A DNA stretch of 50,113 bases. It comes from CAYSPT01 sp964432985. Its GTDB lineage: Bacteria > Muiribacteriota > CAYSPT01. The notes under the pieces were generated by a model. That model saw nothing but the letters and a program-made list of their open reading frames with translations. It did not search any database and had not been told where the DNA came from. Positions within the stretch are counted from its first letter, which is position 1. Each line of letters begins with the position of its first letter. This document shows positions 42,265 through 50,113 of this stretch, one piece after another. Location: contig CAYSPT010000036.1 in assembly GCA_964432985.1 (NCBI GenBank), forward strand, positions 1 through 50,113, written 5' to 3'. The position numbers and the translations under genes are program-made.

Positions 42265-42966
42265 TCAGTAATTATATCCGAATTGGGCTATCTCTTTGCA
42301 AAACATCATGGTGATCTTGTCAGCATCCGCTCTGGTGAGAAGATCTCTATAGTGTCTTTTACCCTTCCTGTAATGGCTTTTTGCTTGAGGAAGATGAATT
42401 GTCTCCGGAATGTCCAACCGGTCTGCTATATCCTCCATAGCTTCTTTCAGGTTCTCATACAAATAGATCTTATCCACCGCCTGCTTCCCGTCAATTGAGT
42501 ATAGTTCACGTCCTTTCTTTATAAGCCTTCGAGGCATTTGGGAATCGATAAACTCAGATATAGATATGCGGGTGTCTTTCCTGCATTTCCAATAATACAG
42601 AGAGATAACTCTGTCCCATGGATTTCTCTCAAAACAAAATTTGAAATAGCTATTCCATACATCATCATCAATTAATTTCTTCACATTTCGTGCACTGATG
42701 TGGTTATAAAATGTTTTCCTGCGCCCATAGAAGAGACGAATCCAGTCGAATAAAGTGTACTGACGAACAGGAATAAAATAATTTTGAGGATTCCTGAAAC
42801 CGAGACTTTTCCTTATTTGTTCGTCTTCAAGGGATATTGGAGTAATAATATCCTTTTCCCCGCAAAATTTTGAAAGAGCAATTTCAATACTTGTACCGGC
42901 AGTTTTGTTCGTTTTAAGAAAGATAAACCTGTATTTATGAGAGATAATCATGACATCTCGTCCCAT
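42265..42966 (-). CDS. Sulfotransferase-family protein
   Basis: 233 residues. The 5'-phosphosulfate-binding loop is visible at the N-terminus (FIFLKTNKTAGTSIEIAL, about 14-31), and the 3'-phosphate-binding segment at FERNPWDRVISLYYW (about 110-125). Both are hallmarks of membrane-linked carbohydrate sulfotransferases that use PAPS. A Lys/His-rich C-terminal stretch (SHYRKGKRHYRDL) is common in the family. No glycan cluster flanks it, but the FkbM-like gene and the GT39 and GH114 remnants in this window also concern polysaccharides. Confidence 0.85.
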   Translation of the reverse strand: MGRDVMIISHKYRFIFLKTNKTAGTSIEIALSKFCGEKDIITPISLEDEQIRKSLGFRNPQNYFIPVRQYTLFDWIRLFYGRRKTFYNHISARNVKKLIDDDVWNSYFKFCFERNPWDRVISLYYWKCRKDTRISISEFIDSQMPRRLIKKGRELYSIDGKQAVDKIYLYENLKEAMEDIADRLDIPETIHLPQAKSHYRKGKRHYRDLLTRADADKITMMFCKEIAQFGYNY

Positions 42967-43090
42967 TCTAAATAATCAGTTAAGTCTTTTTTTATCAAAA
43001 GGTCATCGATGAATGCAAATATCTTGCATCGTTGTGACAAGAAAGAAGTCAATTTGAAGGGAATATCCGAAGAGTTTGAAGTATTTAGAG
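42967..43090. other. Short spacer
   Basis: No gene is seen between the sulfotransferase start and the GH114 remnant. Confidence 0.5.
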
Positions 43091-43207
43091 TCAGTTTTCG
43101 AAGTACTCGAAAGCATCGATTATGTCGAGGTAGACTCCGTCGAATCCGGCATCAATAATCTTTTTCAGGTAAGAATCGTTGTTTCCGTAGATAAGGCTCT
43201 GCCAGCC
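43091..43207 (-). pseudogene. C-terminal remnant of a GH114-like (MJ1477/TM1410 family) glycosidase
   Basis: The minus strand reads WQSLIYGNNDSYLKKIIDAG then FDGVYLDIIDAFEYFEN and a stop at 43091-43093. The YLKKIIDAGFDGVYLDIIDAFEYF stretch matches the conserved catalytic-strand region of GH114-like extracellular glycosidases. Upstream the sequence loses all similarity and has no start, so only the end of the gene remains. The region 43208-43399 shows nothing else. Confidence 0.72.
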
Positions 43208-43399
43208 GGCAGAAAGTGATCAAACTTTACGTTTCGTTTTAGGTCCGTTCCTTTGATACTTTGATGTTGATTTTACATAATATAGTATATCAAATTATAA
43301 AAAATGCAGATGAATCTAAGATATTATGTGACCTGGAAGGCTTGATCATCACTGCATTCAGCGTGTAGAATTAATTGCTGGCTCAGAGGGGATCCTATA

Positions 43400-43954
43400 A
43401 TGAAAGCCGCACTTTTCATAATAGATATGCAGAAGTTCTTTCTGCGGGAGCAGCCCGACATCTTTCGTCAAAAGCTGCTGCCGAATATTACCAGGCTTCT
43501 TTCGGCAGCCCGCAGCCGTGACCTCGAGGTGATCCATGTTATTACCCGTTACAGTTGTGACAAATCGGATTGGCCCGAAGTGTGGAAGGAACAGGATAGT
43601 ATCTGGTGTCTTCAAGGCAGCGGCGACGAACGGATTCTTAAAGAAGTCGAACCGCTGCCCGATGAACCGCTGATCGTGAAAACCAGGTACAGCGCTTTCT
43701 ACCGTACCCCCTTGGAGGATCTCCTTCGTTACCTGCAGGTGGATACTATCGTTCTGGCCGGTTATTCCAGTGACGTGTGCGTTCGACTGACAGCCATGGA
43801 TGCATACAATCGAGGATATCATCTGGTAGTTCTTTCTGACTGCGTTCACTCGGCCCGTGAAGATCCCGGCAGTGCTCTGTGGTATCTCTCCTGGCTGACA
43901 AATGCCCATGTATTTACGTGCGAGGAGTTTCAAGAGTTTTTATCTGAGCACTAA
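43400..43954 (+). CDS. Isochorismatase-like cysteine hydrolase
   Basis: 184 residues. Triad of the family: Asp9 in IIDMQKFF, Lys94 in LIVKTRYSAF and Cys127 in AGYSSDVCVRLTAMDA. The cis-peptide-like Val-Cys region and RGYHLVVLSDCVHS are standard. These enzymes hydrolyse small amides or related compounds such as nicotinamide; this one has no clear substrate. Single gene. Confidence 0.92.
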   Translation: MKAALFIIDMQKFFLREQPDIFRQKLLPNITRLLSAARSRDLEVIHVITRYSCDKSDWPEVWKEQDSIWCLQGSGDERILKEVEPLPDEPLIVKTRYSAFYRTPLEDLLRYLQVDTIVLAGYSSDVCVRLTAMDAYNRGYHLVVLSDCVHSAREDPGSALWYLSWLTNAHVFTCEEFQEFLSEH

Positions 43955-44066
43955 CCAGCAAACTGATACCTGGCCGAATCCTTTCCAGGGATTGTGGATG
44001 ATGTCGTTGGATTGATACTGACTACGATCGTATTCGATACCATTCAATAAATTGTATATTTACCGC

Positions 44067-45083
44067 TCAGTGCCAGACTGACGTGGTTGCGCCGTTGGCC
44101 ATGCCGTTGAAGATAAACAACGTGCCGTCTTCATAGGCGCACTCGTATCCGCCCTGGATCGGCATATCATGGTGAAAACGAAACTCCGTCGAGAAATTCG
44201 GGCAGCCGGATAACTGCTCGATGGGCGATTCGAACCACTGGGTAACTTCCTCGACCGAAACAGGGCGGGTCAGTTTATAAGTGTACCGGATCTCGTTAGT
44301 TATAAGGTATTTCGTTTCTCCCAGTCGTTTCGCTTTCCCGGCCGACAGAAGCCAGTACCATCTTGCTTTGTCGGGGCCAGGCGGCCGGACCTGCGCCGAC
44401 AGGGTAACGCCGGCGTCATCCACATCCGGTGATGGAGCGGTTACTTCCACGTCTGCCATGGGCTTCCTCCGGCTGATATCGACCACCACTTCCGCTGTTT
44501 CCCATTCCATCCGGCTAAGGGAAAGTTCGTCGTCCGCCTGAGAGTAGTCGATCCGGTCGGTCAGGATCCAGACCACGGCCTGCAAGCTCCGGATAGAGAG
44601 ATTAAGCTTTTTCCCCTCGATCAACACGCGGGCCAGGCGGGAATCGAGCGTCCCGAGTGTGAACCTGATAGAGGAGGACGGGGTGTTTTTATCGAACTCG
44701 GCACTATACGCTTCCAGGGCATAGGTGACCGGTTCATCCCCATAGAGAGTAATGCTCGATTCCGCTTGGTCATGGCGGGAATCGTTGATCAAGCCCTTGA
44801 CGGCGGCGATGACCATGTCCTGGTCACCCCGTTTTGGCGACCGGAGCATGGTCCCGGGCGGGACCGTCAGCACGAGCGACCCGATTGGAGCCTTATCGGT
44901 CTTGCGCACGGTCATGCGAATGACATCACCGCTGTTGGGGCCGACTCCCGAGAAACTGGCCTCAACCCAGCCCCGGGAAAGGGCGGTGCCAAGCGGGGTG
45001 GCGTCCTCGGCCTGAAGCGGTTGCAGGGAACAAAAGCAGGCAAGGATCAATAGGACCCGGACAAATTTTCGAAGCAGAACCAT
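44067..45083 (-). CDS. Secreted protein of unknown function
   Basis: 338 residues with a signal peptide (LVRVLLILACF-type stretch, cut after QPLQA). The mature part is predicted beta-rich, with no recognised domain. Features: VPPGTMLRSPKRGDQDMVIAA, a helical ARVLIEGKKLNLSIRSLQAVVWILTDR segment and a C-terminal part with two Cys (CPNF and YECAY) that may form a disulfide. It begins near 45083 after a gene-poor, remnant-filled stretch. Confidence 0.72.
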   Translation of the reverse strand: MVLLRKFVRVLLILACFCSLQPLQAEDATPLGTALSRGWVEASFSGVGPNSGDVIRMTVRKTDKAPIGSLVLTVPPGTMLRSPKRGDQDMVIAAVKGLINDSRHDQAESSITLYGDEPVTYALEAYSAEFDKNTPSSSIRFTLGTLDSRLARVLIEGKKLNLSIRSLQAVVWILTDRIDYSQADDELSLSRMEWETAEVVVDISRRKPMADVEVTAPSPDVDDAGVTLSAQVRPPGPDKARWYWLLSAGKAKRLGETKYLITNEIRYTYKLTRPVSVEEVTQWFESPIEQLSGCPNFSTEFRFHHDMPIQGGYECAYEDGTLFIFNGMANGATTSVWH

Positions 45084-45240
45084 TTGGAGACCTCATTCGT
45101 AATATAGTGTTTCATATCCATAATTTAACTAAAGTTTTCAATGCTTGTATATCACAATTCTAGCACTTAACATCTTCGCAAAACAATGAAAAACATCGGA
45201 TTGAAGAATGGGTGAGGTTTCCAGTGACCTGCCCCCGTTA

Positions 45241-45311
45241 ACCAGTCCAGTTCCCTGAACGCATCAATGTCGAAAACTCTGCTTGAGGTTTTCCGAGCGG
45301 TCTTCGAGTGA
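45241..45311 (-). repeat. Dispersed repeat family 2, copy A
   Basis: Shares CCTGAACGCATCAAT, CGAAAACTCTG and GAGGTTTTC with copies B and C. It lies just beyond the end of the GT39-like remnant. Confidence 0.75.
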
Positions 45312-45350
45312 AATATTAGATGATACACTAATCCGTCTGATGTATTGCGT

Positions 45351-45665
45351 TTACCGAAGAATTTTGAAAAAACCACGATCACGTATGTTCTGGGACCATA
45401 CTTTATTTATAGATAGTTTGGGGATGTCCTGCTGGACCATGATGATCATAACAGTCATGGCGGCAGTCCAGAGTACAATTTCAAAGGGATTCATGGAAAA
45501 GAAACCATGCATGGCCAAAAACAAAGGAGAGATTGCCATGGACAGAGCAGTCAGGGATTGACCATATTTACCCGCACCCAATTGGCGGGCAACGAATCCG
45601 GTCAGGAACACGGTGATGGATGCAGATAGTGCCGATAATAGACGAATACACCATACAGAATAACA
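45351..45665 (-). pseudogene. Remnant of a GT39-like membrane glycosyltransferase
   Basis: From about 45665 the minus strand reads SVWCIRLLSALSASITVFLT, then GFVARQLGAGKYGQ..., ISPLFLAMHGFFSMNPFEIVLW and two hydrophobic stretches. This is the second-to-third membrane-span region of ArnT/PMT-type (GT39) glycosyltransferases, including the characteristic SMNPFE. The N-terminal part with the catalytic Asp pair and everything after the fourth span are missing; an in-frame stop stands just upstream. Confidence 0.75.
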
Positions 45666-45671
45666 TTAGAC

Positions 45672-45750
45672 AAGAGTTTCTACTCTTCGAGAAGTTTATC
45701 TTCTTTTGGACAGGAGAATACTTGTCAAGTTCCCCAAACTGGACGATTGC
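45672..45750. repeat. Dispersed repeat family 2, copy E (palindrome part)
   Basis: Contains TTGGACAGGAGAATACTTGT (45706-45725), a variant of the GGACAAG-TATTCT-CTTGTCC palindrome, preceded by a stretch similar to that left of copy C. It lies upstream of the histidine kinase. Confidence 0.6.
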
Positions 45751-45863
45751 AGTCATTTGCGTCAGATCTGTAACCTGGACTGCCAACAAAACATTGCAAA
45801 AAGCTAACTTTTCATATTTGACACCATTTTTACTTGCTGTTGTCTGAAAGCAGAGAGTATCAT

Positions 45864-47507
45864 GTGAATGGTGTCAGCGACGTCGGCCGAATATGGAGTA
45901 CTCTTGATTTGAAGATAAAATACAAGATCTTATTTGGAATGTGGATCATAATAGTATTGTTATCCATTATTTTTTACAGCTATATCTACACGAAGAAAAA
46001 AGCGGCACTGCTAAACGGAATCGATGAGAAACTCTACACATCTGCGGTCATGCTTCGCTCCGTGGTCGGTGAGAATTTTCATGACGAACTAAGCCAGGAA
46101 ACATTCACAAAGGAACATTACAATAGAGTGATAGTCGTCCGAAACAACAACCTTTGCCGGACACTGGATCTGCAGTACCTGTGGAGCAATATGGTAGTTG
46201 AAAATAATATTGTTTTCACCACTTCGACATCCCCCGGGCATGACGTGACAAAAAGAGACCATGCAGGTTTTTTCACTGTCCACACTGATCCCCATGCATT
46301 CGACGAGGTATTCAAGACCATGAAACCGACATACAGCTCTTTTCACAATGAATGGGGCCATGGCCGGATGGTGCTGGTACCGTATACCGATAAGAACGGG
46401 CGGCCTTATGTATTCGGCTCCAGTATAAGCACTAACGAAGTCTATGTGATCCTGCACAGAACGAAAACCGATACCTTGATTTTCTGCGGCATCGCGCTGA
46501 TACTCGGAACCATCATCACATTTATCGTGTCCAGCTCGTTTTCCACTCCCATCGTGTCCCTTTCGGAAAGCATCAACAACCTGAGCAAAGGTGAGTTTGA
46601 TACAACGATCGACAGTAAGATGCTGTCCCGGCGAGACGAGGTCGGAGATCTCGCCAGAGATTTCGATCTAATGCTCACAAATCTCGAGAAAGTGACCGCT
46701 TCCCGGGATGAGCTCGACCGGGAAATTAGCATGCGCCAGCAAACCGAAGCGGTCCTGCGGGAGAGCGAATCCAACCTGGCCCGGCAGAAGCGCCTCCTGG
46801 AAGAGGTCAACACCAGGCTCCTGCGGTCCAATGAAGATCTTGAAAAATACGCATACGTAGCTTCTCACGATCTACGGGAGCCTCTCAGGTCGATTTCCGG
46901 TTTTCTTCAGATGCTTCAGATGCGGTACGACAGTAAGCTTGATGACGAAGGCAGGAGTTTAATTACCCGGGCAGTGGGGGCCGCGGCCCGGTTGAATTCA
47001 CTGATTCTAGGCCTGCTGGAGTACTCCCGGCTGAATACGCGGGAAACATCATTTGAAGCCGTGGACTGTGGTCAGGCCCTGGCCTCTGCCGAGGCCAACC
47101 TGGAAACGGCTATCAGTGAAAGCGGAGCTGCCATCACCCATGACCCTCTCCCCACGGTCAACGGCGACCCGGACCAGCTGGTACAGCTCTTTCAAAACCT
47201 GCTGGCCAACGGGATCAAGTTCTGCCGGGACCGAACACCGGAGATCCATATAAAAGCGGAGCAGCAGAAGGATGGGTGGAAGTTCTCGGTGCAGGACAAC
47301 GGTATTGGGATAGATCCGCAGTACCACCATAAGATCTTCCAGATGTTCCAGCGGTTGCACGCCCGCGATAAATTATCAGGCACCGGTATCGGCTTGCCCA
47401 TCTGCCAGCGAATCGTTGAGCGGCACGGGGGCAGTATCAGCGTGGATTCAGAAGTGGGACAGGGAACGACATTTCACTTCACCATCGCCGTGAATACCGG
47501 CAGTTAA
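45864..47507 (+). CDS. Membrane histidine kinase with HAMP domain
   Basis: 547 residues from the GTG at 45864 (GAGAG six bases upstream); a TTG at 45834 would add ten. Two membrane spans (about 21-42 and 203-224) flank an extracytoplasmic sensor domain. A HAMP domain (about 226-280, STPIVSLSESINNLSKGEF) and a coiled coil follow. Then comes HisKA with His335 in YVASHDLREPLRSISGF, and HATPase_c with N-box NLLANGIKF, G1 DNGIGID and G2 GTGIGL. The H-box type is that of phytochrome- or bacteriophytochrome-like hybrid-family kinases. No intact response regulator lies next to it; the convergent receiver remnant at 47512 may be its lost partner. Confidence 0.92.
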   Translation: MNGVSDVGRIWSTLDLKIKYKILFGMWIIIVLLSIIFYSYIYTKKKAALLNGIDEKLYTSAVMLRSVVGENFHDELSQETFTKEHYNRVIVVRNNNLCRTLDLQYLWSNMVVENNIVFTTSTSPGHDVTKRDHAGFFTVHTDPHAFDEVFKTMKPTYSSFHNEWGHGRMVLVPYTDKNGRPYVFGSSISTNEVYVILHRTKTDTLIFCGIALILGTIITFIVSSSFSTPIVSLSESINNLSKGEFDTTIDSKMLSRRDEVGDLARDFDLMLTNLEKVTASRDELDREISMRQQTEAVLRESESNLARQKRLLEEVNTRLLRSNEDLEKYAYVASHDLREPLRSISGFLQMLQMRYDSKLDDEGRSLITRAVGAAARLNSLILGLLEYSRLNTRETSFEAVDCGQALASAEANLETAISESGAAITHDPLPTVNGDPDQLVQLFQNLLANGIKFCRDRTPEIHIKAEQQKDGWKFSVQDNGIGIDPQYHHKIFQMFQRLHARDKLSGTGIGLPICQRIVERHGGSISVDSEVGQGTTFHFTIAVNTGS

Positions 47508-47511
47508 CTGG

Positions 47512-47643
47512 TCAGGAAGCAAGCGACCGGGCCAGCACCCGCTTCAGGTCGACATCACTGAATGGCCTGGCCAGATACCCGTCAGCCGAGAAATTCATCC
47601 GGCCCAACACCTTCAGCACCCTGAACGCATCAATATCGATAAC
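47512..47643 (-). pseudogene. C-terminal remnant of a response-regulator receiver domain
   Basis: The minus strand encodes VLKVLGRMNFSADGYLARPF then SDVDLKRVLARSLAS and a stop at 47512. GYLARPF is the conserved Lys-Pro (here Arg-Pro) region of receiver domains, followed by the last helix. The phospho-acceptor Asp and the first four strands are missing. Upstream it merges into dispersed repeat B. It ends five bases after the kinase stop, convergent. Confidence 0.72.
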
Positions 47644-47680
47644 TCTGCTGGAGGTTTTCTAGGCTGTCTTCGAATGGAGC
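47614..47680 (-). repeat. Dispersed repeat family 2, copy B
   Basis: CCTGAACGCATCAATATCGA, then AACTCTGCTGGAGGTTTTCT and CTTCGAATGGAGC. It overlaps the upstream end of the receiver-domain remnant and follows the end of the gene at 47767. Confidence 0.8.
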
Positions 47681-47766
47681 TACTGATTGATTAACTCCCT
47701 CTTCAGGAGTGCAGTGAAATGAGTCGATCGCCAGGGAAGAATTGATCGTTTGTAGTCAAGCTACGA

Positions 47767-48138
47767 TTACTGATTTGTTTTAGCCCTGTTTTCTGATCGG
47801 ATATACTTAATCTTATTGCCGATTAATATGCCTATTCCAGGCAGAAAACCTGCAAAGAATAAAATTAGATAAAACAGCACAGTTATGGCTATACTTTCCT
47901 GTGGCGGTTCCTTAAACATGGCCAGAAACCAAATAAAAAAAGGTAACCCAGGAATTAAAAGCTGTCCCATGGATTTGCGGCGATAGAACAAACCCAAAAT
48001 GATACCTCCCCCCAGGATTACGAGAGGCATGAGAATTCCCGCGACGGTACCACCACCAAAGGCAAGGACGAGTGTAGAAAAAGCGAGTAAACACCCAAAA
48101 AAGAACAAACCGACTGCGGTTATGATGGAAGATATCAT
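47767..48138 (-). CDS. Small polytopic membrane protein, unknown
   Basis: 123 residues, mostly hydrophobic, with four predicted spans: a first helix with FFFGCLLAFSTLVLAF, a Gly-rich GGGTVAGILMPLVILGGGIILGLFY, PGLPFFIWFLAMF, and ITVLFYLILFFAGFLPGIGILIG, then a basic tail. No family recognised. A ribosome binding site is not obvious. Confidence 0.55.
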   Translation of the reverse strand: MISSIITAVGLFFFGCLLAFSTLVLAFGGGTVAGILMPLVILGGGIILGLFYRRKSMGQLLIPGLPFFIWFLAMFKEPPQESIAITVLFYLILFFAGFLPGIGILIGNKIKYIRSENRAKTNQ

Positions 48139-48239
48139 TTTTTAAGCTCAAGCTTCTAATAAGTAATACCATCATACTACTCTCTGTCCGCTGATATCGT
48201 CAAACTTCTACTTCTTTGCTTTGATATTGTTACATTCGA

Positions 48240-48366
48240 AGAGTCTCTTTAGTTCTTCGACAAGATTCTGTTCTCTCGGACAAGAATATACTTGTTCAGC
48301 GTCCCTGAACACATCAATATCGAAAACTCTGGTACAGATGTTCCAGGTGGTCTTTGAATGGAGTGT
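48240..48366 (-). repeat. Dispersed repeat family 2, copy C (longest)
   Basis: Contains both parts of the family: the palindrome GGACAAGAATATACTTGTTC (48279-48298 region) and the CCTGAACACATCAATATCGA part. It begins next to the stop of the ORF6N gene at 48367. Read on the minus strand it has an open frame with QVYSCPREQNLVEELKRLF, also echoed in copy E. Confidence 0.8.
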
Positions 48367-48897
48367 TTAGCTATCCTTTTGAGGTTTAAAACCTATTTGT
48401 TTTCTTTCTTTACTGGGTGGAGACATTAATTGTCGTATTGCCTTGAACACAACGTCAAACTGGCTATCATACTTCTTTTCCAGTGAATCTACTTTTCTAG
48501 CTAGTTCTTCCACGGAAACAAGCATCTTGCGATAACGAACGAATGCACGCATGATTTCGATGTTTACATCAATTGCTCTGCTGCTTCTCAGAACGCTTGA
48601 CAGCATAGCAACTCCCTGCTCAGTAAAGGCAGATGGCAACTTTGGCGAATACTTCAACCGTTCGAGGTTGTCACAATTTGTGATAACCTCTTCTTTTTCC
48701 TTCTCTGTCAGCCTGAACATGAAGTCTTCAGGGAAGCGTCTTCTATTTCTTTTTACTGCTTGATTCAACGTTCTCGTTTCAACTTCATACAGTTCCGCCA
48801 AATCCATATCAAGAATTACTTGTTTGCCTCGAAGTGCCATAATCATCCTATCTATCTTCTTTATCACTAAAGGAATTTTCTTCTGCGCCATAATCAA
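48367..48897 (-). CDS. ORF6N domain DNA-binding protein
   Basis: 176 residues. The ORF6N domain covers about 20-110: LRGKQVILDMDLAELYEVETRTLNQAVKRN, RRFPEDFMFRLT and PSAFTEQGVAMLSSVLRSSRAIDVNIEIMRAFVRYR. It is followed by a coiled coil (EELARKVDSLEKKYDSQFDVVFKAIRQLM) and a basic tail. The fold is shared with phage KilA-N/Roi-type proteins, but free copies are common in bacterial chromosomes. Probably a DNA-binding regulator acquired with a mobile element. Start at the ATG at 48897; the next in-frame ATG (48891) cannot be excluded. Confidence 0.9.
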   Translation of the reverse strand: MIMAQKKIPLVIKKIDRMIMALRGKQVILDMDLAELYEVETRTLNQAVKRNRRRFPEDFMFRLTEKEKEEVITNCDNLERLKYSPKLPSAFTEQGVAMLSSVLRSSRAIDVNIEIMRAFVRYRKMLVSVEELARKVDSLEKKYDSQFDVVFKAIRQLMSPPSKERKQIGFKPQKDS

Positions 48898-49366
48898 TCA
48901 ACATCCTTTCCCACACAGATTTCAATGCTATGTGATCTAGCAAGCATGCTTTATACCAAATTGTGTGGTTACACAAATTCATTTATTAAAGATGGTTTTC
49001 ATGAAAGGTAGAAGAAAAGTGTCTCAATTTGATTCAACCAAGTGTCCCATAATGAGACGTGAAATGCCTTCTAACAAGTCTATAGAAGTTAAAATCTTTG
49101 AAGTCGCAATTTGCGACATCAAAAGGTGAATTGGCTTCCGGAAATCAGAAGATAAACTCCGGACAAGAGAATACTTGTCCAAGTCCCCGAACGAGTCAAA
49201 AGTAAGAAATATCCCGTATACTTTTCAAGTAGTATTTGAGTTGGATTTCTAATCCGTCATATCGCGCTTAAATACCAGGGTTACCTATCATTACATCCAA
49301 AATTTACCATCCAGACAGCTTGATCTAACGATAGTCAAACGAATTGGATTCAGCTTAAAATGAAGT
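48898..49366. other. Spacer with palindromes and repeat D
   Basis: No gene. It contains GTCTCA...TGAGAC arms near 49019-49062, the perfect palindrome GTCGCAA-T-TTGCGAC at 49103-49117 and repeat D. The stretch around the second palindrome (LKSQFATSKGE in one frame) recalls part of ORF6N proteins, but is too short to call. Confidence 0.5.
49160..49255. repeat. Dispersed repeat family 2, copy D
   Basis: Perfect palindrome GGACAAGAGAATACTTGTCC, then AAGTCCCCGAACGAGTCAA and a diverged remainder. It aligns with copies C and E over its length. Confidence 0.75.
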
Positions 49367-49792
49367 CTAATTGATCAGAGACAACATGGGAAGGAAAACC
49401 GCTTTAATGTATACCCCATGCATGATGAATAAGAAAAACAGCAGTCCGAATTGCTTGATAAAAAAGGTCAACTGGCATTCCTCGTAGCGCTCGGGAGAAT
49501 AGTTACGGATGCGGATGACGGATACTGGAATATACAATACTCCCAGGATTACCGGTAAAAGCAGGATAAAATAGCTTTGGAAAAACTCGCTGGCCGCCAA
49601 CAGCATCCGGGTAAGGAGCGGTAGGGACCCATGACCTTCGAAAATATTCTTGAACGATGGAAGTATGAATGTGGTCTGGATAATCAAATTCAGGATCATA
49701 CCGAATATGATCAGGGACAGCACTAGTTCCAGTTTGAAATCAAGGATAAATTGTTTTGTTTTCGGTGAAAAATTCATTGGTCTTTCAACCAC
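49367..49792 (-). CDS. Small membrane protein resembling one segment of GspF/PilC
   Basis: 141 residues with three to four hydrophobic segments. Residues about 40-85, TTFILPSFKNIFEGHGSLPLLTRMLLAASEFFQSYFILLL, match the membrane-loop region of the type II secretion/type IV pilus platform protein GspF/PilC (pattern vxPxFxxxFxxxgxxLPxxTrxllxxSxfxxxYxxxll). GspF has about 400 residues with two such cytoplasmic-TM units; only one TM/loop region is present here. It may be a free-standing derivative or a decayed gene. The ATG follows a repeat (copy 3 of the TTGCCGG element lies 64-138 bp upstream). Confidence 0.6.
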   Translation of the reverse strand: MVERPMNFSPKTKQFILDFKLELVLSLIIFGMILNLIIQTTFILPSFKNIFEGHGSLPLLTRMLLAASEFFQSYFILLLPVILGVLYIPVSVIRIRNYSPERYEECQLTFFIKQFGLLFFLFIMHGVYIKAVFLPMLSLIN

Positions 49793-49855
49793 CTTTCAAA
49801 GCCGGTAATCCAATTCCCGAGTCTCAAAATGTGCCCCCTGTATCCCTGTTCTGTA

Positions 49856-49930
49856 TCAATGTGACACAATTTCCGGTTAGCACACCTATCACCCACCTCA
49901 TGATACTTTTCTGCTGCGGTCACCGGCAAG
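49856..49930 (-). repeat. TTGCCGG...CCGGCAA dispersed element, copy 3
   Basis: The minus strand begins CTTGCCGGTGACCGCAGCAG and continues with GTATCATGAG and AAATTGTGTCACATTG. It matches the element at 39200-39276 at most positions. It precedes the gene at 49792, as copy 2 precedes its gene. Confidence 0.75.
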
Positions 49931-49961
49931 CTGATCTTATTCGGCTTATTTATTGAGTAAA

Positions 49962-50030
49962 GGAGTGGACAAGAGTTTGCAGTATTGGACAAGTCCCTAT
50001 CGTGGACGATTTTAGAACTTCGTGTTTTTC
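49962..50030. repeat. Dispersed repeat family 2, copy F (diverged)
   Basis: Two direct GGACAAG units (49967 and 50003 regions) are followed by GTCCCTATCGTGGACGATTT, which resembles the ACTGGACGATTGC side of copy E. The last 80 bp of the window contain nothing that I recognise. Confidence 0.45.
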
Positions 50031-50113
50031 TAAAGTCTGATGGTCGTGGAGCAGTATCCCCCTACTGTCTGCTAATCTACAAGTCTCGTAATGTCCGATG
50101 AGAATCCAACCTT

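Noticed and set aside
45241..48366. Repeat family 2 as integron attC sites
   Set aside because: No paired RYYYAAC/GTTRRRY core sites, no integrase in the window, and the genes between the copies are on both strands.
49019..49117. GTCTCA...TGAGAC and GTCGCAA-T-TTGCGAC palindromes as sigma54 activator sites
   Set aside because: No -24/-12 promoter element follows; the second palindrome may be a coding remnant of an ORF6N gene.

Overview
The window is bacterial DNA that looks like one chromosomal segment of an uncultured Gram-negative organism. Lipoprotein signal peptides, prepilin-type N-termini, TAXI/TRAP transporters, HEAT-repeat and GspG-like membrane proteins and a Ser/Thr kinase fused to WD40 repeats point to a Desulfobacterota-like or PVC/Planctomycetes-like lineage. 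No rRNA or other strong marker fixes the phylum. I see no tRNA, rRNA or CRISPR array. Base composition changes near 27.96 kb: the left part is visibly GC-rich and densely coding, the right part is AT-richer with short operons, gene remnants and dispersed repeats.

Left part, all on the + strand. A very large repetitive surface protein (about 3000 residues, open at the left edge) is followed by a tandem-repeat tract, then gltS paired with a TAXI-type substrate-binding lipoprotein. After a gene-poor gap comes a long operon-like run (12.7-20.1 kb): a membrane-anchored TPR-like protein, three prepilin-like proteins (PilX-, PilV- and PilW-like) and a HEAT-repeat protein. Two polytopic membrane proteins with GspG-pseudopilin-like soluble segments follow, then a HEAT/Ser-Thr kinase/TM/WD40 protein and a methyltransferase. 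No pilus ATPase, secretin or full inner-membrane platform gene lies in the window. I read this block as an atypical surface-pseudopilus or secretion accessory locus with its own kinase; it is the best candidate here for an undescribed system.

Right part, mixed strands: a class III cyclase-like protein, an FkbM-like methyltransferase, a YchF paralog without a P-loop, a cold-shock protein with terminator, an RNA polymerase omega-like protein, an EamA transporter, two small proteins, a TAXI-TRAP operon (SBP plus fused permease) and EttA. These are followed by nitrilase, alpha/beta hydrolase, radical SAM, sulfotransferase and isochorismatase genes, a secreted unknown protein, a hybrid-type histidine kinase without an intact partner, an ORF6N protein and small membrane proteins.

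The 36.9-50 kb stretch is eroded. It holds remnants of a DEAD-box helicase, a GH114-like glycosidase, a GT39-like glycosyltransferase and a receiver domain, plus at least two families of short dispersed repeats. Most of the repeats abut gene ends or starts.
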